Assembly (NCBI GenBank): GCA_002786025.1 | Contig: NHNW01000011.1 | Coordinates: forward strand, 620,001 to 684,000 | Source of the DNA: Zasmidium citrigriseum | Lineage: Eukaryota; Ascomycota; Dothideomycetes; Mycosphaerellales; Mycosphaerellaceae | Length of the DNA: 64,000 nucleotides | Direction of reading: 5' to 3' | Shown here: one piece after another, positions 1 to 12,447 of the stretch | Position numbering within the stretch: position 1 is the first letter of the stretch | Layout: each line of letters begins with the position of its first letter | Translations under genes and position numbers: made by a program | The notes under the pieces: generated by a model | What the model was told of the DNA's origin: nothing | Seen by the model: only the letters and a program-made list of their open reading frames with translations | Databases searched by the model: none

Positions 1-1343
1 TCCTCGCCAGACCCAAGTCGATGGCGAGACCACATACGACACCCTCGGCCGCGACGCCAGTGCCTAGATGGAGAGTAAAGAAGCATATCTATGGGGACTT
101 GGCTACCACCAGGAAGATGACCTGGCGTCCAGAATAGCGCAGCATCTGGTTCTTGGCCAGTTATCAGGATTACGAATCATGAAGACAGCCGGATAGCGTG
201 TACGATAGAAAGAAGCAACAGTTCATCCAGCATTGCAGCTCCGTATCATACGAGTGACTCGTGTCGTGATACTGTCGGTCAAGAGAATGCTGAATTTCAT
301 CGACCGTGTCACCGGTGAGCATCGTTGGCCGTTCGGCCATCTGCTTCACCGGCAAAAAGCTTGATGGTTGATCCCGTGTCGTATGCAATCGATGGCCCGG
401 TCAGACTGGATGATCGACCTCCGTCTTGGATCCAGCATCTCCGGAGCTGTCATCGGATCGTGCGGTGCCGTCGACGCGGCCGCCTTGAACGGAATCATTC
501 ACGACCTCCCACACCGAAAGTCTTTGCCAGGACGCAATGCAAGTGTACTCGAGCAGTGTCGAGCTCGAATGCAGGGGTCCCATTGCTTGCATGTTGTCCG
601 CACCACCCGCATCTCTCCTCAATCTTCTTACCGTACCAATGATACCTGTCAGGTCGCATCGCACCCATGCCTTGGTAGGGAAGTAGAGCCGCCCACGCAT
701 ATCAAGTGGGTTGAAACGATCTGCCGCCCACGCATGTCAAGTGGTGATGCACCTGCACCCCGTGCATCGTTGGGGGCCGGAAAGGATTCGCGAAGGCTTC
801 CTTCCTTCGCCGAAACGGGAGGTCGGACTTAGCGGCATCCAGGGCCAGCCGTGCAAGTACCTTTGCACAATTGCGTTCAGACAGGTCCCAGATAAGCGGT
901 GTAGGGTGCGTTTTGAGTTTCCTTGCGTCAGCGCCAACTACTGTAGTCTTGTGATGCGGCTGTTGCTCTTCAGCTCCTGACCGGGTTCTTGGAACTTGTC
1001 TTTGCACGTGCTGACTGACACTTGTCCTAGGATAGGCAGGAGGTTAAGGGAGCGATACGATTGGATACCGCCTTTGAAGTGACGGATCGAGGTTTCGCCA
1101 CTGTGCCTGAGGCTGACGCCAAGATCACCGCGACTTCACCTGCTCTGCGTATGGCTGACGAAGAGAATGGTCCGCTATGAGAGAGTTCCCGAGCCGCTAA
1201 TGTAATCAATCTTCAGCTCGCCGCCATGGCGCTGAATTGTCCATCTTCTGACTCGAGGTTGAAGTTTCGGATAGGGCCAGAATTCCAGCATGCTGCTGTC
1301 CAAGTGAGGTTCAGAATTTGCCGGAACGGCAAGTCGTTCGCGT
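1..1343. other. no gene recognised
   Basis: Only short overlapping open frames (at most about 150 codons) occur on both strands. None resembles a family I know. It lies downstream of the NmrA-like gene and probably holds its 3' end plus intergenic DNA. Confidence 0.5.
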
Positions 1344-2410
1344 TCATTGCTGTTGGAGATTCCATTTGGCCGTGAACCAGGTGTCGAAGTCGATAGGTCG
1401 AACATCGCGAAAAAGCTGGTTGAGATTCGATTGCGTGAAGTCGTAACGTCCTTCGCAAGTGTTCATCAACGCTCGTAATCGAACCTGCCTTGCCGCGTCG
1501 TTCTGAGCCACGGCGACTTGCATCTCGGCACGCAAGGTAATCGGACCATGCCACTGAATGTTGAACGCTCGCCCTGTTCCAAAGTCAGTGATGCACTTGA
1601 AATTGCAGACATAATCGTTTGACTGACCGGTCAATCGCTGCACTTGCAGAATCAAGTCTTTTACTTGAATGCGTTGGCCTTGCATTCGCAGCTCAGCTGG
1701 CCACGTCGGGAGATCCAAGGCCTGTGTCACAAAGCGGGCAACATCTTGTGCTGCGGTCATGCAAATGGTAGTGTTAGGCTCGTTGTTCTGATCATAAGCA
1801 GGAGCCTGGGCCGTCATGTTTCTGCAATTCATGATGTAGTCACCCTCGCCGCCGAGACCAGAGGTCATTCCGATGTGCGACTGGGCCAAACCTCCTGGTT
1901 GAAACCGCTCGTAAAATATTCCGCAGACGAATGCTGTCGACTGGATGTTTTGAGCGTAATGATTGAGCCACTGTCGAGCTATCGTACGACCACGATCAAG
2001 AGGGTCGTTCACGGCTCGTAGTTGTGGCGGACCTTCGAATTCTGCAGGAGCAAATCGTCTCACTCGGACAGCGACAGCTGCTTGTATCAACTGAATCTGG
2101 TTCGGACCTGTGACGGTCGAGATGACGGTATCGATCCCTCGTAGTGCGTATCGTAGCGTTTCGGGCTCGCTGTAATCTATCACAGCGACCTGATAGCCAC
2201 TCGCGCTCAGTTGTGGTTGAGGCTACTACGACGTCAGCGCACTGTGTACAGGACTGATTCGAATTGATTTTTCCGCTGATCAAGTAGTTCCAAGTGAAGG
2301 GGTCGACATACACTTCTTGATAAGAAGACGACGTGGTGGCTGGTGTCTTCCTCGATGTAATGCGCAATGAGACGAGCTAGGCCGCCTGTACCAGCTACAG
2401 CAATCCTCAT
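1344..2410 (-). CDS. NmrA-like NAD(P)-binding oxidoreductase
   Basis: Two exons, 2312-2410 and 1344-2222, joined across an 89 bp intron (donor GTATGT, acceptor TAG, phase 0), give about 325 aa. The N-terminus shows the dinucleotide-binding pattern VAGTGGLA after a hydrophobic strand, followed by GYQVAVIDYSE and a GIDTVISTVTG segment. This is typical of the NmrA / isoflavone-reductase-like atypical short-chain dehydrogenases. In Pezizomycotina such proteins often sense or reduce NAD(P)(H)-linked substrates, but the substrate cannot be read from sequence. ATG codons at 2413 and 2419 are in frame just upstream and could also be the start. The protein lacks a signal peptide and should be cytosolic. 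It stands alone, with gene-poor DNA on both sides. The family call is solid and the specific role is unknown. Confidence 0.8.
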
Positions 2411-2419
2411 CATCGACAT

Positions 2420-4840
2420 GTCCGTCGAGGCTGGCTTTGCCTTACGTCGTGAAGGGTCTTGTCGATTGTTGCTGCCCATTGCTGTCATAGCCGGGAACCG
2501 TCTGATGTATCCAAGTGGCAACGTAGCACTGCCCAGGTGCTGTCCAACTCCACGCACGTGGCCTCCACGTTATGTTCAAGGTTGGGTCGACCGACGAGGC
2601 TTCGACCGTGTCTTGCGTCTGTCTCTCGCCAATAAGTGCGGTGATCGCATGGTGACCGAAGCGGTAGATAGGGGAAGGCAACGTTGGGCTCGATGCGTCA
2701 ACGAATGAAGTCGCAGAGTCCGCTTGCAGTCGTAAGTATGGGTGGGTGGAATCCTTGAAGTCAGACCTCGAGGGCGTGGGCATCGGATGCCGAAAACCTT
2801 CTGCCACGTTCACAGGCTGTCAATAAGGGTGTTGGCTACTGCAAAGGAGCCGGCTGGCGTAGCAAGATTGTTCCAATCACGAGGACGGAGCCAGTACTTG
2901 AATAGCTGAGGGCGAGTTCCGAGCAAATAATCTTTCAGCGCTGGCAGCTTCGAGCAAGGCTGCCATCAGCTGCCGCTCGGGCCGTTGCCTGGGACCTACT
3001 TGGCGGCCACGAGTGATGGTATCCAGAGACTTTGGTTCGTCGATGACACGGCTGCACAAAGTCGTTCCCGAGTGCCTAGCGCAGGCTGTTGGTCCGGTCA
3101 GCCTCTCAGCGCGACTTTCCTATGAAACGTTTCATTAGAGGGAGTGTTCGATGCAGCCATGCAATGTCCTCACTATGTTAGACCGTCAATGATAGGTCAA
3201 AATCCCGTATGAGAGACTCACTTGATCTCTTGTGGAGGTTGGAGAGGCCCAGGAACGTCGGCAGTGGTGATGTTAAAAGCAAAGGACGATCGAACAGATG
3301 GCAAACGGCCAGTCAGATCGGATGCTGCCGCTTGAGAGACGCCATGGGCAGTTGACAGAGCCACGCAGTCAACACGAATGAAGGTGCATTACTTCCGGCC
3401 GGCCAAGGAGCTCAATCAATCCAGGCACGGCACGTCTGGCCGCGAGGTAGCGTAGCATGGCCATGACCAGATGGATCGTGAGTTCATTTTTACAGCAGTG
3501 GTGCGAAGGACTTGAAACCTCTGCAACCTCATTGCACGTCGCTGACGAGCAAACTTATTAGACCTTCACCGGTCAGCTTGTTGAATACCGAACACGGACA
3601 AGACATCCACTAGCTCAGTGCATGGTGCCTAGCCGACAATCTGCCCCCGGCACGTGTGACGTTGTCCAAGTCAAGCTTCATGTAAATCGCACTCGTTCAC
3701 GCCTCCCAGGCTGTGAGGGAAGCTCGGCTGGTCGAGGGCGCGAGTGCCGCGAGCTTCACGCGCTTGATCGCCCAACCCGATCTCGAAAGTGGGGCCAAAA
3801 GAGTTGCTAGGCGGTTCGGACTGATCTAGATAAAGCCGTGTCTCGCGCCACGCGTGGAGATTCTGACGAGGTCGTTCGCAAAGGCAGTCCGAAGGGCGTG
3901 TACTCCGTTAACTCGGCCATTTGTGCATGTAGCCCGAACGTGGTACTCGCTAGCTGATCCATTTCTGGCAGGCACCTCCCTCATTAGAGCTTGTCGCATG
4001 GAACAGTCACTGGCATTGATGCTTTGCCGCAAGATTTGTATTTTGCGCCCACATGCACATGTTCATATGCCCAGTCGATCTTTGCGATTTGGAGCCCGGA
4101 GTCCCCGGTTAAGGTTTCCTCACTAACCATAGCATTGACGCTTTCATTCCGCCCGTCTGGAGCCGTTTCCGAGGGCTCGTTCTTGGAAGGATTGTGGTGC
4201 ATCTCTCGCAGTCCTCGGATGGACAGAGATGTAGAACGGCGAGGTCCCGAGCTCAGATGAGCTTCCGCCGTCCATGCATCGTGTTGTGTGGAAGGGTCAA
4301 TTGTTAAGCCGTCTTACAAGCGACCTGGTGGCCGCAGGCGCCCCTGATGCATGCATTATGCAGACCTCCCACGCCCTCACCGGTGAGTGCCTGCAGCAGG
4401 AGCAGTTGCCTCTGGTAAGGCTGATGCGTACTCTATGCAGCGTCGATGCAAGTTGCAGTCAATCGTTGATGAAGCGTCTCCAGACCAGACCACGTGCTAT
4501 CGCGAATCGATCGTGCCGTAGCTTTGATTTGCACTGCTCCCTGGACCAGAGCTCGTCAGCTCTTCGAAATTTTCGGCCGTGGACCGTCTGCAACATCTTT
4601 GTTTGAGATAATATGACAACAAGTACTCAGAGCTGGTGCCAACGATACTCGGTGATGGCGAGCAGAAGACGTGAGGTGAAGACAGAGCCGCGGGTGAGGT
4701 TCGGTGCTTCTGCTTGAGTGGCCCGAGCGGCATGGCCCGAGCGGGCACGCGTCTTCCAATCCAAACACGCGTTCGCCGGCAACATTGATCTCGACACTGT
4801 GCCCTTTCTCCCTCGATTCGCCTCGCAATACACCACAACA
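2420..4840. other. gene-poor stretch with one possible gene fragment
   Basis: No complete gene is visible. Between about 2818 and 3110 on the minus strand an open frame can be spliced across a GTAGGT...AAG intron into a frame that contains LLGTRPQLFKYWLRPRDW and then stops. It reads like protein but matches no family I recognise, so it may be the tail of a decayed gene. The rest holds only short frames on both strands. The right end is the promoter side of the homeobox gene. Confidence 0.3.
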
Positions 4841-6467
4841 ATGGCAGACGAGGACGCAAAGTCGTCTCCGCCACGGGACTATTCTTTTCTGAACCATTCG
4901 TCCACCACCGTGCCCAATAGCCTGCCACCGAGCGTTGACGACAAGCCTCTTGCACGCCAAAAGCGGAGGAGGACGAGGTACCATCAAGAATGCAAAGATA
5001 TGAAGTCGTTGCTAACTTAAGTTCCAGTCCTGAAGATCAAGCAATTCTAGAAGCTGCCTACAAACGTGATCCAAAGCCGGATAAGACAGCTCGTCTCGAG
5101 CTGGTCAAGCACGTTGCCCTTGGCGAGAAGGAAGTTCAGGTACGAACCCCGATCTCCGAAGCCATGTGTATTTCTCGTATACTGTGCAATGATATCGATC
5201 TTGATGCCCAGGCCGACCGTCACGGAGCTCAGATAAGTTCATCAAGCTGATCTCACATTAGATATGGTTTCAGAACAGACGACAGAGTTCGCGACGCAAA
5301 TCCAGGCCTCTGCTACCTCACGAGGTCGCTCAGTATCAAATGTCGAGGGCTGGCCTCTCCGGTGGTTCGCCTGGATCCAGTTTCGAAGCGAACAGTCCTG
5401 AGGACCATAGCCGCGAATCCACGCCACCGGCAGCGGAGAACAGTGATGGTGTCACCCCAGCAGAACCCAGCATGTCTCAGGTCGATTCTGGACTAAACGG
5501 CTCGACAAGCTCATGCACTGCGGCCTCTGCACATGTACAACCGATGGGGTATCTGGCAAACCGACGCAGTGTAGCATCGTTCCTTCAGGATGGCGGCAGA
5601 GAACCATTGGAACCTACAGAAGTGCTACGGCCCAATCCCGAGCGACGCATCAAGAAGTCGGCCTCATTTGTACGCCTCTCGTTGAATGCTGAAGGCAAGG
5701 CCGAGGTCGTGACGAAGGACGCCGCATCGCCATCGCCACCACGGCCGCCACAGATCATACTGCCAGATCTTGCGACATCAATATCATCGAATGCCCCGAC
5801 TATGAAGCAATTACAGAGATCTTACAGCGGTCGCTCTCGAGACTCTAGAGCGTGGGAGTTCTGGTGCGACAAGGAGTCCAGAAGTGAATTCGAAAATGCA
5901 GCTGAAAAAGATGCCACCGGCTCTGCTGCCGGGGCGATTGGCCTGCTGAGGACAACATCTGGGAGGAATGTGCTTGGCAATTTGTCGAACAAACGAAACG
6001 CTGCGTTCTCGGCCCAACAACCCAACAAGCGATCGAAGATGGAACATAAGAGACCGCCATTACAAAGATCAAACACATCTCTGGGCAGGCTGCAAGGAGG
6101 GTCGGTGGAAGGCATCCGCAAAGCTCCAAAGCTGAAGCACTCCGAATCAGCAGCGCCGCTGCCTGGGAAGGGGGCTGATTCGGACAAAGAAAATGTCTCG
6201 CCTCGCTCAGACGCCGATTTCGAAGGTTTCTCTTCGATCCCAGGTCATCAGTCATACAGCGCGAGCATCAGAGAGCGGGACCGAGGGCGTGCGAAGATTT
6301 CGCATCTGAGAGGAGACAGGTCTGGCGACCAAGACGCGGATCCAGAGAACGACGAGGAGTTGGCGGCCTTCATGCGAGGTGGCCAGAAGAAAACGGGTGT
6401 GTCTGGGGACGACGATCTGGATTGCGTTCAGGGTTTATTATCGTTAAGCCAGGGCAACTGGCGTTGA
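4841..6467 (+). CDS. homeobox transcription factor (YOX1-like)
   Basis: Three exons, 4841-4977, 5028-5139 and 5262-6467, encode about 484 aa. The first intron carries a GCTAAC branch site. A homeodomain spans roughly residues 40-100: a basic arm KRRRTS, helix 1 AILEAAYKRDPKPD, and recognition helix 3 with the diagnostic IWFQNRRQ (residues 84-91), followed by a basic stretch. The homeodomain is assembled only after splicing, since all three exons contribute to it. The remaining 380 residues are Ser/Pro-rich and look disordered, with a basic KRSKMEHKR cluster that could help nuclear import. Fungal relatives with the domain near the N-terminus are usually labelled Yox1-like and act as nuclear DNA-binding regulators. 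The targets here are unknown. The start at 4841 is the first ATG in frame and has a good context (ACAATGG). Confidence 0.85.
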
Positions 6468-6976
6468 GAGAAAACAGTATCGACTGAGATATCAACAGCA
6501 GACATGTACTTTACGGCTTCTTTGATCGACAGGACACATTGAATGACATCTTAAGGAAAGGGATCTCTTTGGCCAACTTCGGCGCCTCGGATTTTAGCGT
6601 CGGGAACCAAAAGTTGTCTGCGACCTCATGCCTTCCTGCATCAACAACACTCATCACTATCCCGACAAATATCCACATCGGCATCAAGAAAACAGTCAGC
6701 ATTGTCTGTACGGATGCAGTCTATTCACGAGCTGCACCGAGGACGCTTGAAGGACGTTGCAGGCACACCCAACCTCACCGGTTCGCGCAAGGAGTGAAGG
6801 TAGGTAGGAACGGCGATGGCAAGCCCTTTCTTCATCAGGCTGCCGCGCCTCATGTGTTCACCCTTTCCGGTTGTCAGTCACCAAAAGCCAAAGAAAATGT
6901 TTATGTACTCAGAACCCGAGCCTATACACTTCTCTTCAATCCTCGTATCCTCGCATCAAGCATTTCTAACAAAAAC
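6468..6976. other. intergenic, between homeobox and amine oxidase genes
   Basis: An open frame runs through part of it into the amine oxidase exon but has no ATG of its own before 6977. I see only a likely 3' UTR of the homeobox gene and the promoter of the next gene. Confidence 0.5.
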
Positions 6977-8728
6977 ATGGAGCGAACAGAACATTGCAAC
7001 TACACCGACAGATACGGCATGTCAAAGATCAAATCCGACTTACAGAGCCGCCACCTGCACAACGACGCCACCGATATGATGCGCCTGGCCGCCGCGAAGT
7101 CAAGGCAAATCAGCGTCGGGATTGTGGGCGCTGGTTTCGCGGGACTTCGATGTGCGGACGTCTTGCTGCAGCATGGCTTCAAAGTGACCATTCTTGAGGC
7201 AAGGAATCGGATTGGTGGACGAGTGGCTCAGAGTAATCATCTGGGTTATGCGGTGGATCTGTAAGTTGTTGGCATGCAGACGGGCATGAATCATGAGCTA
7301 ATCGTATGCAGTGGCCCGAATTGGATTCATGGAAGTAATGACAACCCTATCATGAAGATTGCCCGAGAGACTGGAACCAAGCTTCACGCGTGGGAGGAAG
7401 AAGCCATCGTATTCGACTCTGAAGGGAAGCGTCTGGATGAGAAAGAAATCGAGCAGCTCGACACGCTCCTGTGGGACGATGGCCTCATCGCCGCGGCTTT
7501 CAAATACTCCAACGAGTACAGTGATTCGATCGATCCTCAGAGAAGTCTTTGTGACTTCTTCTGTGAGAAAGTCGAGGAGCTGTTCAAGGATGAGCCAGCC
7601 GACATCGCCAAACGGAAACGAAAGACGTTGCTCCAGTTTGCAAGCATGTGGGGATGCTACATTGGTAGTCCTTTCACAAGGCAGAGCCTGAAGTTCTTCT
7701 GGCTGGAAGAGGTCATAGAAGGGGAGAATCCCTTCGTTGCTGAGACATACCATAAGATCCTCGACGCTGTTGCTGAGCCTGCGGAAAAGGGAGCAGACAT
7801 ACGGCTTGATCAGGAAGTGCTGCAGATCAAAGGACAGCCCGAAGATGCTCAGACCACAGAGAAGCCAAGCTTACGGACAGCCGATGGCCAGGAACTTGCT
7901 TTCGATGAAGTCGTTGTCACTTGTCCTCTGGGTTGGCTGAAGCACAACAAGGCTGCCTTTGAGCCCGGACTTCCTTCACGACTCTCATCGGCAATCGACA
8001 ACATCTCATATGGCACACTGGACAAAGTGTACATAACATTCCCCAAGGCCTTCTGGAATACTTCGAGCTCATCATCTGGACTCACCTCATCAGCCAACGG
8101 TGTCGATCCCCAAGGCAAGACTCCAAACGTAACAGCAACCATGACACCGCTCCACCAGCCCTCTTCAAACGACACGAACCACAATGCCCCAGGCTTCACA
8201 AACTGGCTACAGCCTACTTACACCCCTTCAACAAACCCCTCTCAATGGGACCAATTCGGAATGAACCTCGCCGCCCTACGAGAAGACTGCGCCCAACCCA
8301 CAATCCTCTTCTACATCCAAGGTCCCCAAAGCGTCCACATAGGCTCTCTCGTCAAATCCTCAAAAACTCAACAAGACCGCGACGAGAAACTCAAGACCTA
8401 CTTCGAGCCCTACTACTCCATGCTCCCGAACTTCAACAAGAAGGATCCGAATTGTACTCCAGAGGCTTTCCTCGCTACGGCCTGGGCGATTGACAAATTC
8501 GCTGGGTATGGGTCGTATGCGAATTTCCAGGTAGGGTTGGAGAAAGGAGATGAAGATATTGAGATTATGAGGCATGGGATGCCGGAGAGACATGTTTGGT
8601 TGGCGGGGGAGCATACGGCGCCGTTTATTGCTTTGGGTACGAGCACTGGGGCGTATTGGTCTGGCGAGGCTGTTGGAGAGAGGATAGCCAAAGCTTATGG
8701 TATGGAGAAACAGGAAAGTAAGGCATAG
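6977..8728 (+). CDS. FAD-dependent amine oxidase (polyamine oxidase-like)
   Basis: Exons 6977-7260 and 7312-8728 are joined across a 51 bp intron (GTAAGT...GCAG) and give about 566 aa. The FAD fold is clear: GAGFAG at residues 51-56, then the adenine-binding EARNRIGGRV and GPNWIHG just after the splice. Near the C-terminus, HVWLAGEHTAPFIALGTSTG closes the flavin site. The DEVVVTCPLGWLK segment is typical of the family. These enzymes oxidise polyamines or related amines to an aldehyde, releasing hydrogen peroxide. The layout resembles Fms1/PAO and the catalytic part of LSD1, but there is no SWIRM or tower insert, so a polyamine oxidase is more likely than a histone demethylase. The C-terminus (QESKA) is not a canonical peroxisomal signal. 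A Ser/Asn-rich insertion near the centre is unusual. Substrate specificity is not visible. Confidence 0.85.
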
Positions 8729-8820
8729 AGTCGGTAGAAGATAGAGGATCGGGGAAATACTCACCTCAACCATTGCAGAACGTCATTTCTTGATCCCAAA
8801 CGCCATATTCATACAAACAT

Positions 8821-10067
8821 CTATAGGCCCCGTTTCTCGCTATGACTACCATTAAGCATGCCAAAACTATCCGTCCTTTTCCGTCTCCCAATGACCTCCC
8901 GTGCCCATTCACTGATCTGGAAACACCAGCCACCAGCAACTAGAAGTCCAGAGACGACGTTCACCAGCCTGATGAACAGCGCGGGCACTGAGCTCCACTC
9001 TTCAGCAATTGTAAGCTGGATCGGCTCAATGTCGAACTTGACAAAGATTCCTGGCACGGAGTTCTCTGGTACTGCATGTGATTGCTCCGTCACTGCGTAT
9101 TGGTTCGTGAAGACGCTGTTCTTGCTCCAGCGGTGAGGGTGTTGGCTGAGACCGTCTTCTCCTGATGATGGCGATTCGTGGTATTTGTCGATCTTGCGTA
9201 GGGCTTTGGCGTCGGTTGTGTAGATGGTGGGTACGATGGAGGTGTAGTATTGGAACTTGTAGAAGTGGGAATCGGTTAGGCCGTAGGTGTTGTCGAGAGG
9301 GTTGGTCAGGGATGGGTAGAAGGGACCGAAGGACAGCTCGTTGATGTAGTGGCTGAAGTTGAATGCTGGGTGATCGTTAGTAGGTGCAGAGATTCGGCCT
9401 TTTGGTGGCATGTATGCTTACCATTGTGGTCCAAATGCGCTCCAAACTCCATGTATCCGTGCCCCCTAGCAGTGATATGAAAGTCTCCTTGCACTTTATT
9501 CCCATGCAAACTCCCGTAGATTCTGCAGCTATCCGGCGTCTTTCCCCAGGGAATCCTCGGCGTCTTCTTGAACTTCTTGCTGCTACGCGCCGCACCCAGG
9601 TAGTCATGCACATCCTCCTCTCGATACTCGCGCCTCTGACCAGCCTGGTCCATCCGGTCCTCTTTCTGAGCAGCCAGCGCGTGTGCTCCGCGACCCCACG
9701 AGCCCCAAAATGTAGGATCTTTGTGAAGAGCTGTGCCAGCCATGACCCGATCCCCCGATGCGTCTTGCACGTTCACATGCACATCTGTGCATTGCATCCT
9801 CACGACGATGTCCAGGTTGATCTGTAAATCATGTCCGACTCCTTGCTCTACCGCAAAAGCATGCGTAGTCTCGCCCGCCCACCATCGTGCCAACTCGCTC
9901 CATGCTAGGAATACTGAGGCTGCGATCAGGGCGACGGTCCAGTAGCCTCCTGCTTCCGTCCTTTGGGTGTATGACGATTTGGTCTTGGGGAAAGCGTCGA
10001 AGGAGCTGAGGACGTTCTTTTCGCCGAAGTTCGAGTCGTCGAGACCGCGATCTACGAATCCATTCAT
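8821..10067 (-). CDS. ERV41: ER-Golgi COPII vesicle protein Erv41-like
   Basis: Exons 9422-10067 and 8821-9365 flank a 56 bp intron with a perfect TACTAAC branch site, giving about 396 aa. The layout is that of the Erv41/ERGIC-2 family: a short cytosolic N-terminus with FDAFPKT, a first membrane segment (YWTVALIAASVFLAWSEL), a long lumenal domain with the FHITARGHGYMEFG and FNFSHYINELSFG motifs, and a second membrane segment near the C-terminus (FIRLVNVVSGLLVAGGW). With Erv46, such proteins cycle between ER and Golgi and help package or retrieve cargo. The family's N-terminal ERGIC domain and FSHYI motif are both intact. It converges with the amine oxidase, with 92 bp between the stops. Confidence 0.88.
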
Positions 10068-10632
10068 TGGGACGTCGGACAGCGGATGCGCTGTCGATGT
10101 GTGGTCGTGGCAGTGAGAGAGAGGTTAAACGAGTGACTTCGGCGGCCCCATTCAATCAGCGTCGAATCAATCGTCCAGTCAATTGTTCAATCGCAGTCGC
10201 ATAATCGTTGAATTCCGGAGCATTGGACGAGCACATGCGATTCGGGTTGAAAGCTGTCCTGTCCTGTGTCAAGTCCCTGCAGCCAGCGCGGCCCGCTGGC
10301 AGCGGCCCCACGAGCACATTCACCCTCTTTCTCGTCTTATTCCTCCTTGTAATCTCCTACACGAACGCATCGAATAGACATCGTGTCCGGCCAGAACCCA
10401 TCCTGCGGAGGAGAGACCGATAGCAACTGCTGGCCATGCGCCCCTGGAGACGAAGCCGCGGACAATGATGGACTCGCCGTAGGAAGGCCAAACGTGAATT
10501 CCGGGATCTGAACTCGATCAAGAACGCAAGAATGGCCGGATCAACGAAACGGAAGACATCTTCGGCACAGCTGCCATCATCTGCATATGATATGGTCTCT
10601 TGATGCGGTCAATGAATCTTGGATGATATCTA
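10068..10632. other. intergenic
   Basis: Upstream of the Erv41-like gene and downstream of the short-chain dehydrogenase. It contains only short frames and no recognisable RNA gene. Confidence 0.5.
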
Positions 10633-11420
10633 CTACCACGGCACCTCCTCCATCGCATCATTTTCCCAAGCCCAGAAGCCGGCCTTGTACTTGCCCTTCT
10701 CTGCCAACGCCAACTCTGCAGCTGACTGAGCCCCTTCCAATGGATCCCTTGGGCCTCTGAACCCATTGAAGCCCGTCTTGCACCATCCCGGGTTCACAAG
10801 TTGCCATTCAATGTCGGGATGCGTATGGCTCAATTCGACAGTCAGAAGATTCAGCGCTGCCTTCGAGACTGAATATGGAATGAACGCCGTCGGTGGATTC
10901 TTGCCCGTCGTGACGAGCGTCAACGAACCTCTGGCAGAAGATACATTCACTACGCGAGCGTCCTTAGCCTCCCTCAATAATGGCAGGAACAACGTAGAGA
11001 CCAGGCCGACGGATGTAACATTCGTGTTCATGATCTTCTGGTACATCTCGCGGAAGTCGGAGTTGTCTTCAGCAATCTTGCCTGCGATTCCGGCATTGTT
11101 GATCAAGACTACAGAACGGGTAAGCATATGAGCATCTGACCTCAGAGGTGTGGAGCATTACCATCGAGCTTGCCATACTTGGCCTTCACCTCCTCGACCG
11201 CGCTTTTGATGCTGTTGTCGTTGGTCACATCCAATTCCAAAGGCTGGAAATCTGCCTTAAGGCCCAGCCCTTGCAGTTGAGATACGGCTTCACTGGCATT
11301 GGCCTTCGAACGAGAGGCTACCAGCAGTGTAAGATTCGGGGAGCGTTGTGCCAGAGCCTGGACAATTGAGAAGCCAATGCCACGGTTGGCGCCAGTTGTG
11401 AGTATAATCTTGCTTGCCAT
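10633..11420 (-). CDS. short-chain dehydrogenase/reductase
   Basis: Exons 11162-11420 and 10633-11108 (53 bp intron, phase 1) give about 244 aa, the normal length for a classical SDR. The cofactor motif TGANRGIG lies at residues 9-16, NNAG follows the splice, an NVSSARGSL strand carries the catalytic Ser, and the YSVSK motif gives Tyr and Lys of the active site (YxxxK). The tail NPGWCKTGFNGF fits the substrate loop. Such enzymes oxidise or reduce alcohols and carbonyls with NAD(P)(H). The close relation to fungal carbonyl-reductase-like SDRs suggests a small soluble cytosolic reductase, but the substrate is unknown. It is transcribed divergently from the small membrane protein at 11811, with about 390 bp shared upstream. 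Confidence 0.88.
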
Positions 11421-11810
11421 GTTGTTGGTATCCTAGGATCCGAAAAAAAAAAACAATGTCTTCTCAAGACCATCTGGCCGCACTTATACGTACTCGAGGA
11501 CGAGCCTCGTTGCTATCGACATCATCGGCTGAACAGTCCAAAGTCCAAACTCCGAGCGGCATCGATACGTTTGGTTTAGATCGAATGAACGGTCAAAGTG
11601 GTCTTTGCGACGATTCTAAGGCCTCCAACGTCGAGGGCACCTCAGACTTCTTTATTGCACCTGTGTAGGGAGAACTCGCATCTATATCCCCGTTGCCAGG
11701 CGGATGTCTGCTTTGGGTAACCTTGGAGTAGTGCAAACCCTATTCTTTAAGCCTCACCATCGACACGTGATTACGACGACGTACGTGAGTTCCACTAACA
11801 GATCGTTTAG
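11421..11810. other. shared upstream region of two divergent genes
   Basis: This lies between the SDR start (11420) and the proposed start of the small secreted-membrane protein (11811). A run of ten or more A bases occurs near 11445. No gene is seen. Confidence 0.4.
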
Positions 11811-12447
11811 ATGTCTTTAGCCTCGTACCTCAGACCTCGCCGCATCCAGCCACACGACATCTCTAACAGCTGAATTTTCCACAGTCTTCTCTTCGCCTCA
11901 TCTGCCTTAAGTCACGCAAAAGTCAACAGGTCTGCTCTCCGATTGAGCATGAATCTCCAATCTTTCGACGACGAACGTCCATGGCCCAAGCCGCCAAATC
12001 CAGAAGGTAGTCATCCACTTCGTCACGGCAGAAGCAAATGCTGACGACCCTCCAGAATGCTCCCTCCTCGCGATACGCAACGAAGACTATCCCAAAGACT
12101 GGCACAAGACTGAGAAACGCCTCTGCGGCGTACCCTTACCCCAGTCTTACGCCATAAGGACCAACATCTCGACCTGTTGTAAAGCAGCCGTGGACGTCCA
12201 CAACGATTGCTTTCACTATTGCCCGACGGATCTCAATACCCAAGCGTTCCCCGTCTGCGTAAGAGAGCAGGCCCCCGAGGATTTAGGGGCTTTCGCGAGC
12301 AGTTGCAACTTCGCAGATCGCGGAGAGGACCCGATCGCTGAAAAGCCGGAGAATGGGTACCTCTTCTCTGCCGGTGCTACCTGGTCGCTTGCGTTCCTTC
12401 TAATTGTGGGCTTTGTGGTTTGGTTGATGAGGCGACGTAGGCGGTAG
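11811..12447 (+). CDS. small cysteine-rich type I membrane protein (unknown family)
   Basis: Proposed exons are 11811-11824, 11885-12006 and 12056-12447, giving about 175 aa. The last two are well supported: the 49 bp intron is in phase and the frame is continuous. The 14-nt first exon is inferred. It uses a GTACCT donor, a TCTAAC branch site and a CACAG acceptor, stays in phase, and supplies a plausible signal peptide, MSLASLLFASSALSHA. The mature part carries eight cysteines, including a CC pair and a CFHYC pair, then one membrane helix (SLAFLLIVGFVVWLM) and a short Arg-rich cytosolic tail. The topology predicted is an extracellular cysteine-bridged domain anchored by a C-terminal helix. 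I do not recognise the domain; its eight cysteines recall CFEM-like modules only loosely. Without the short exon, translation would begin at 11949 and lack a signal. Confidence 0.6.
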
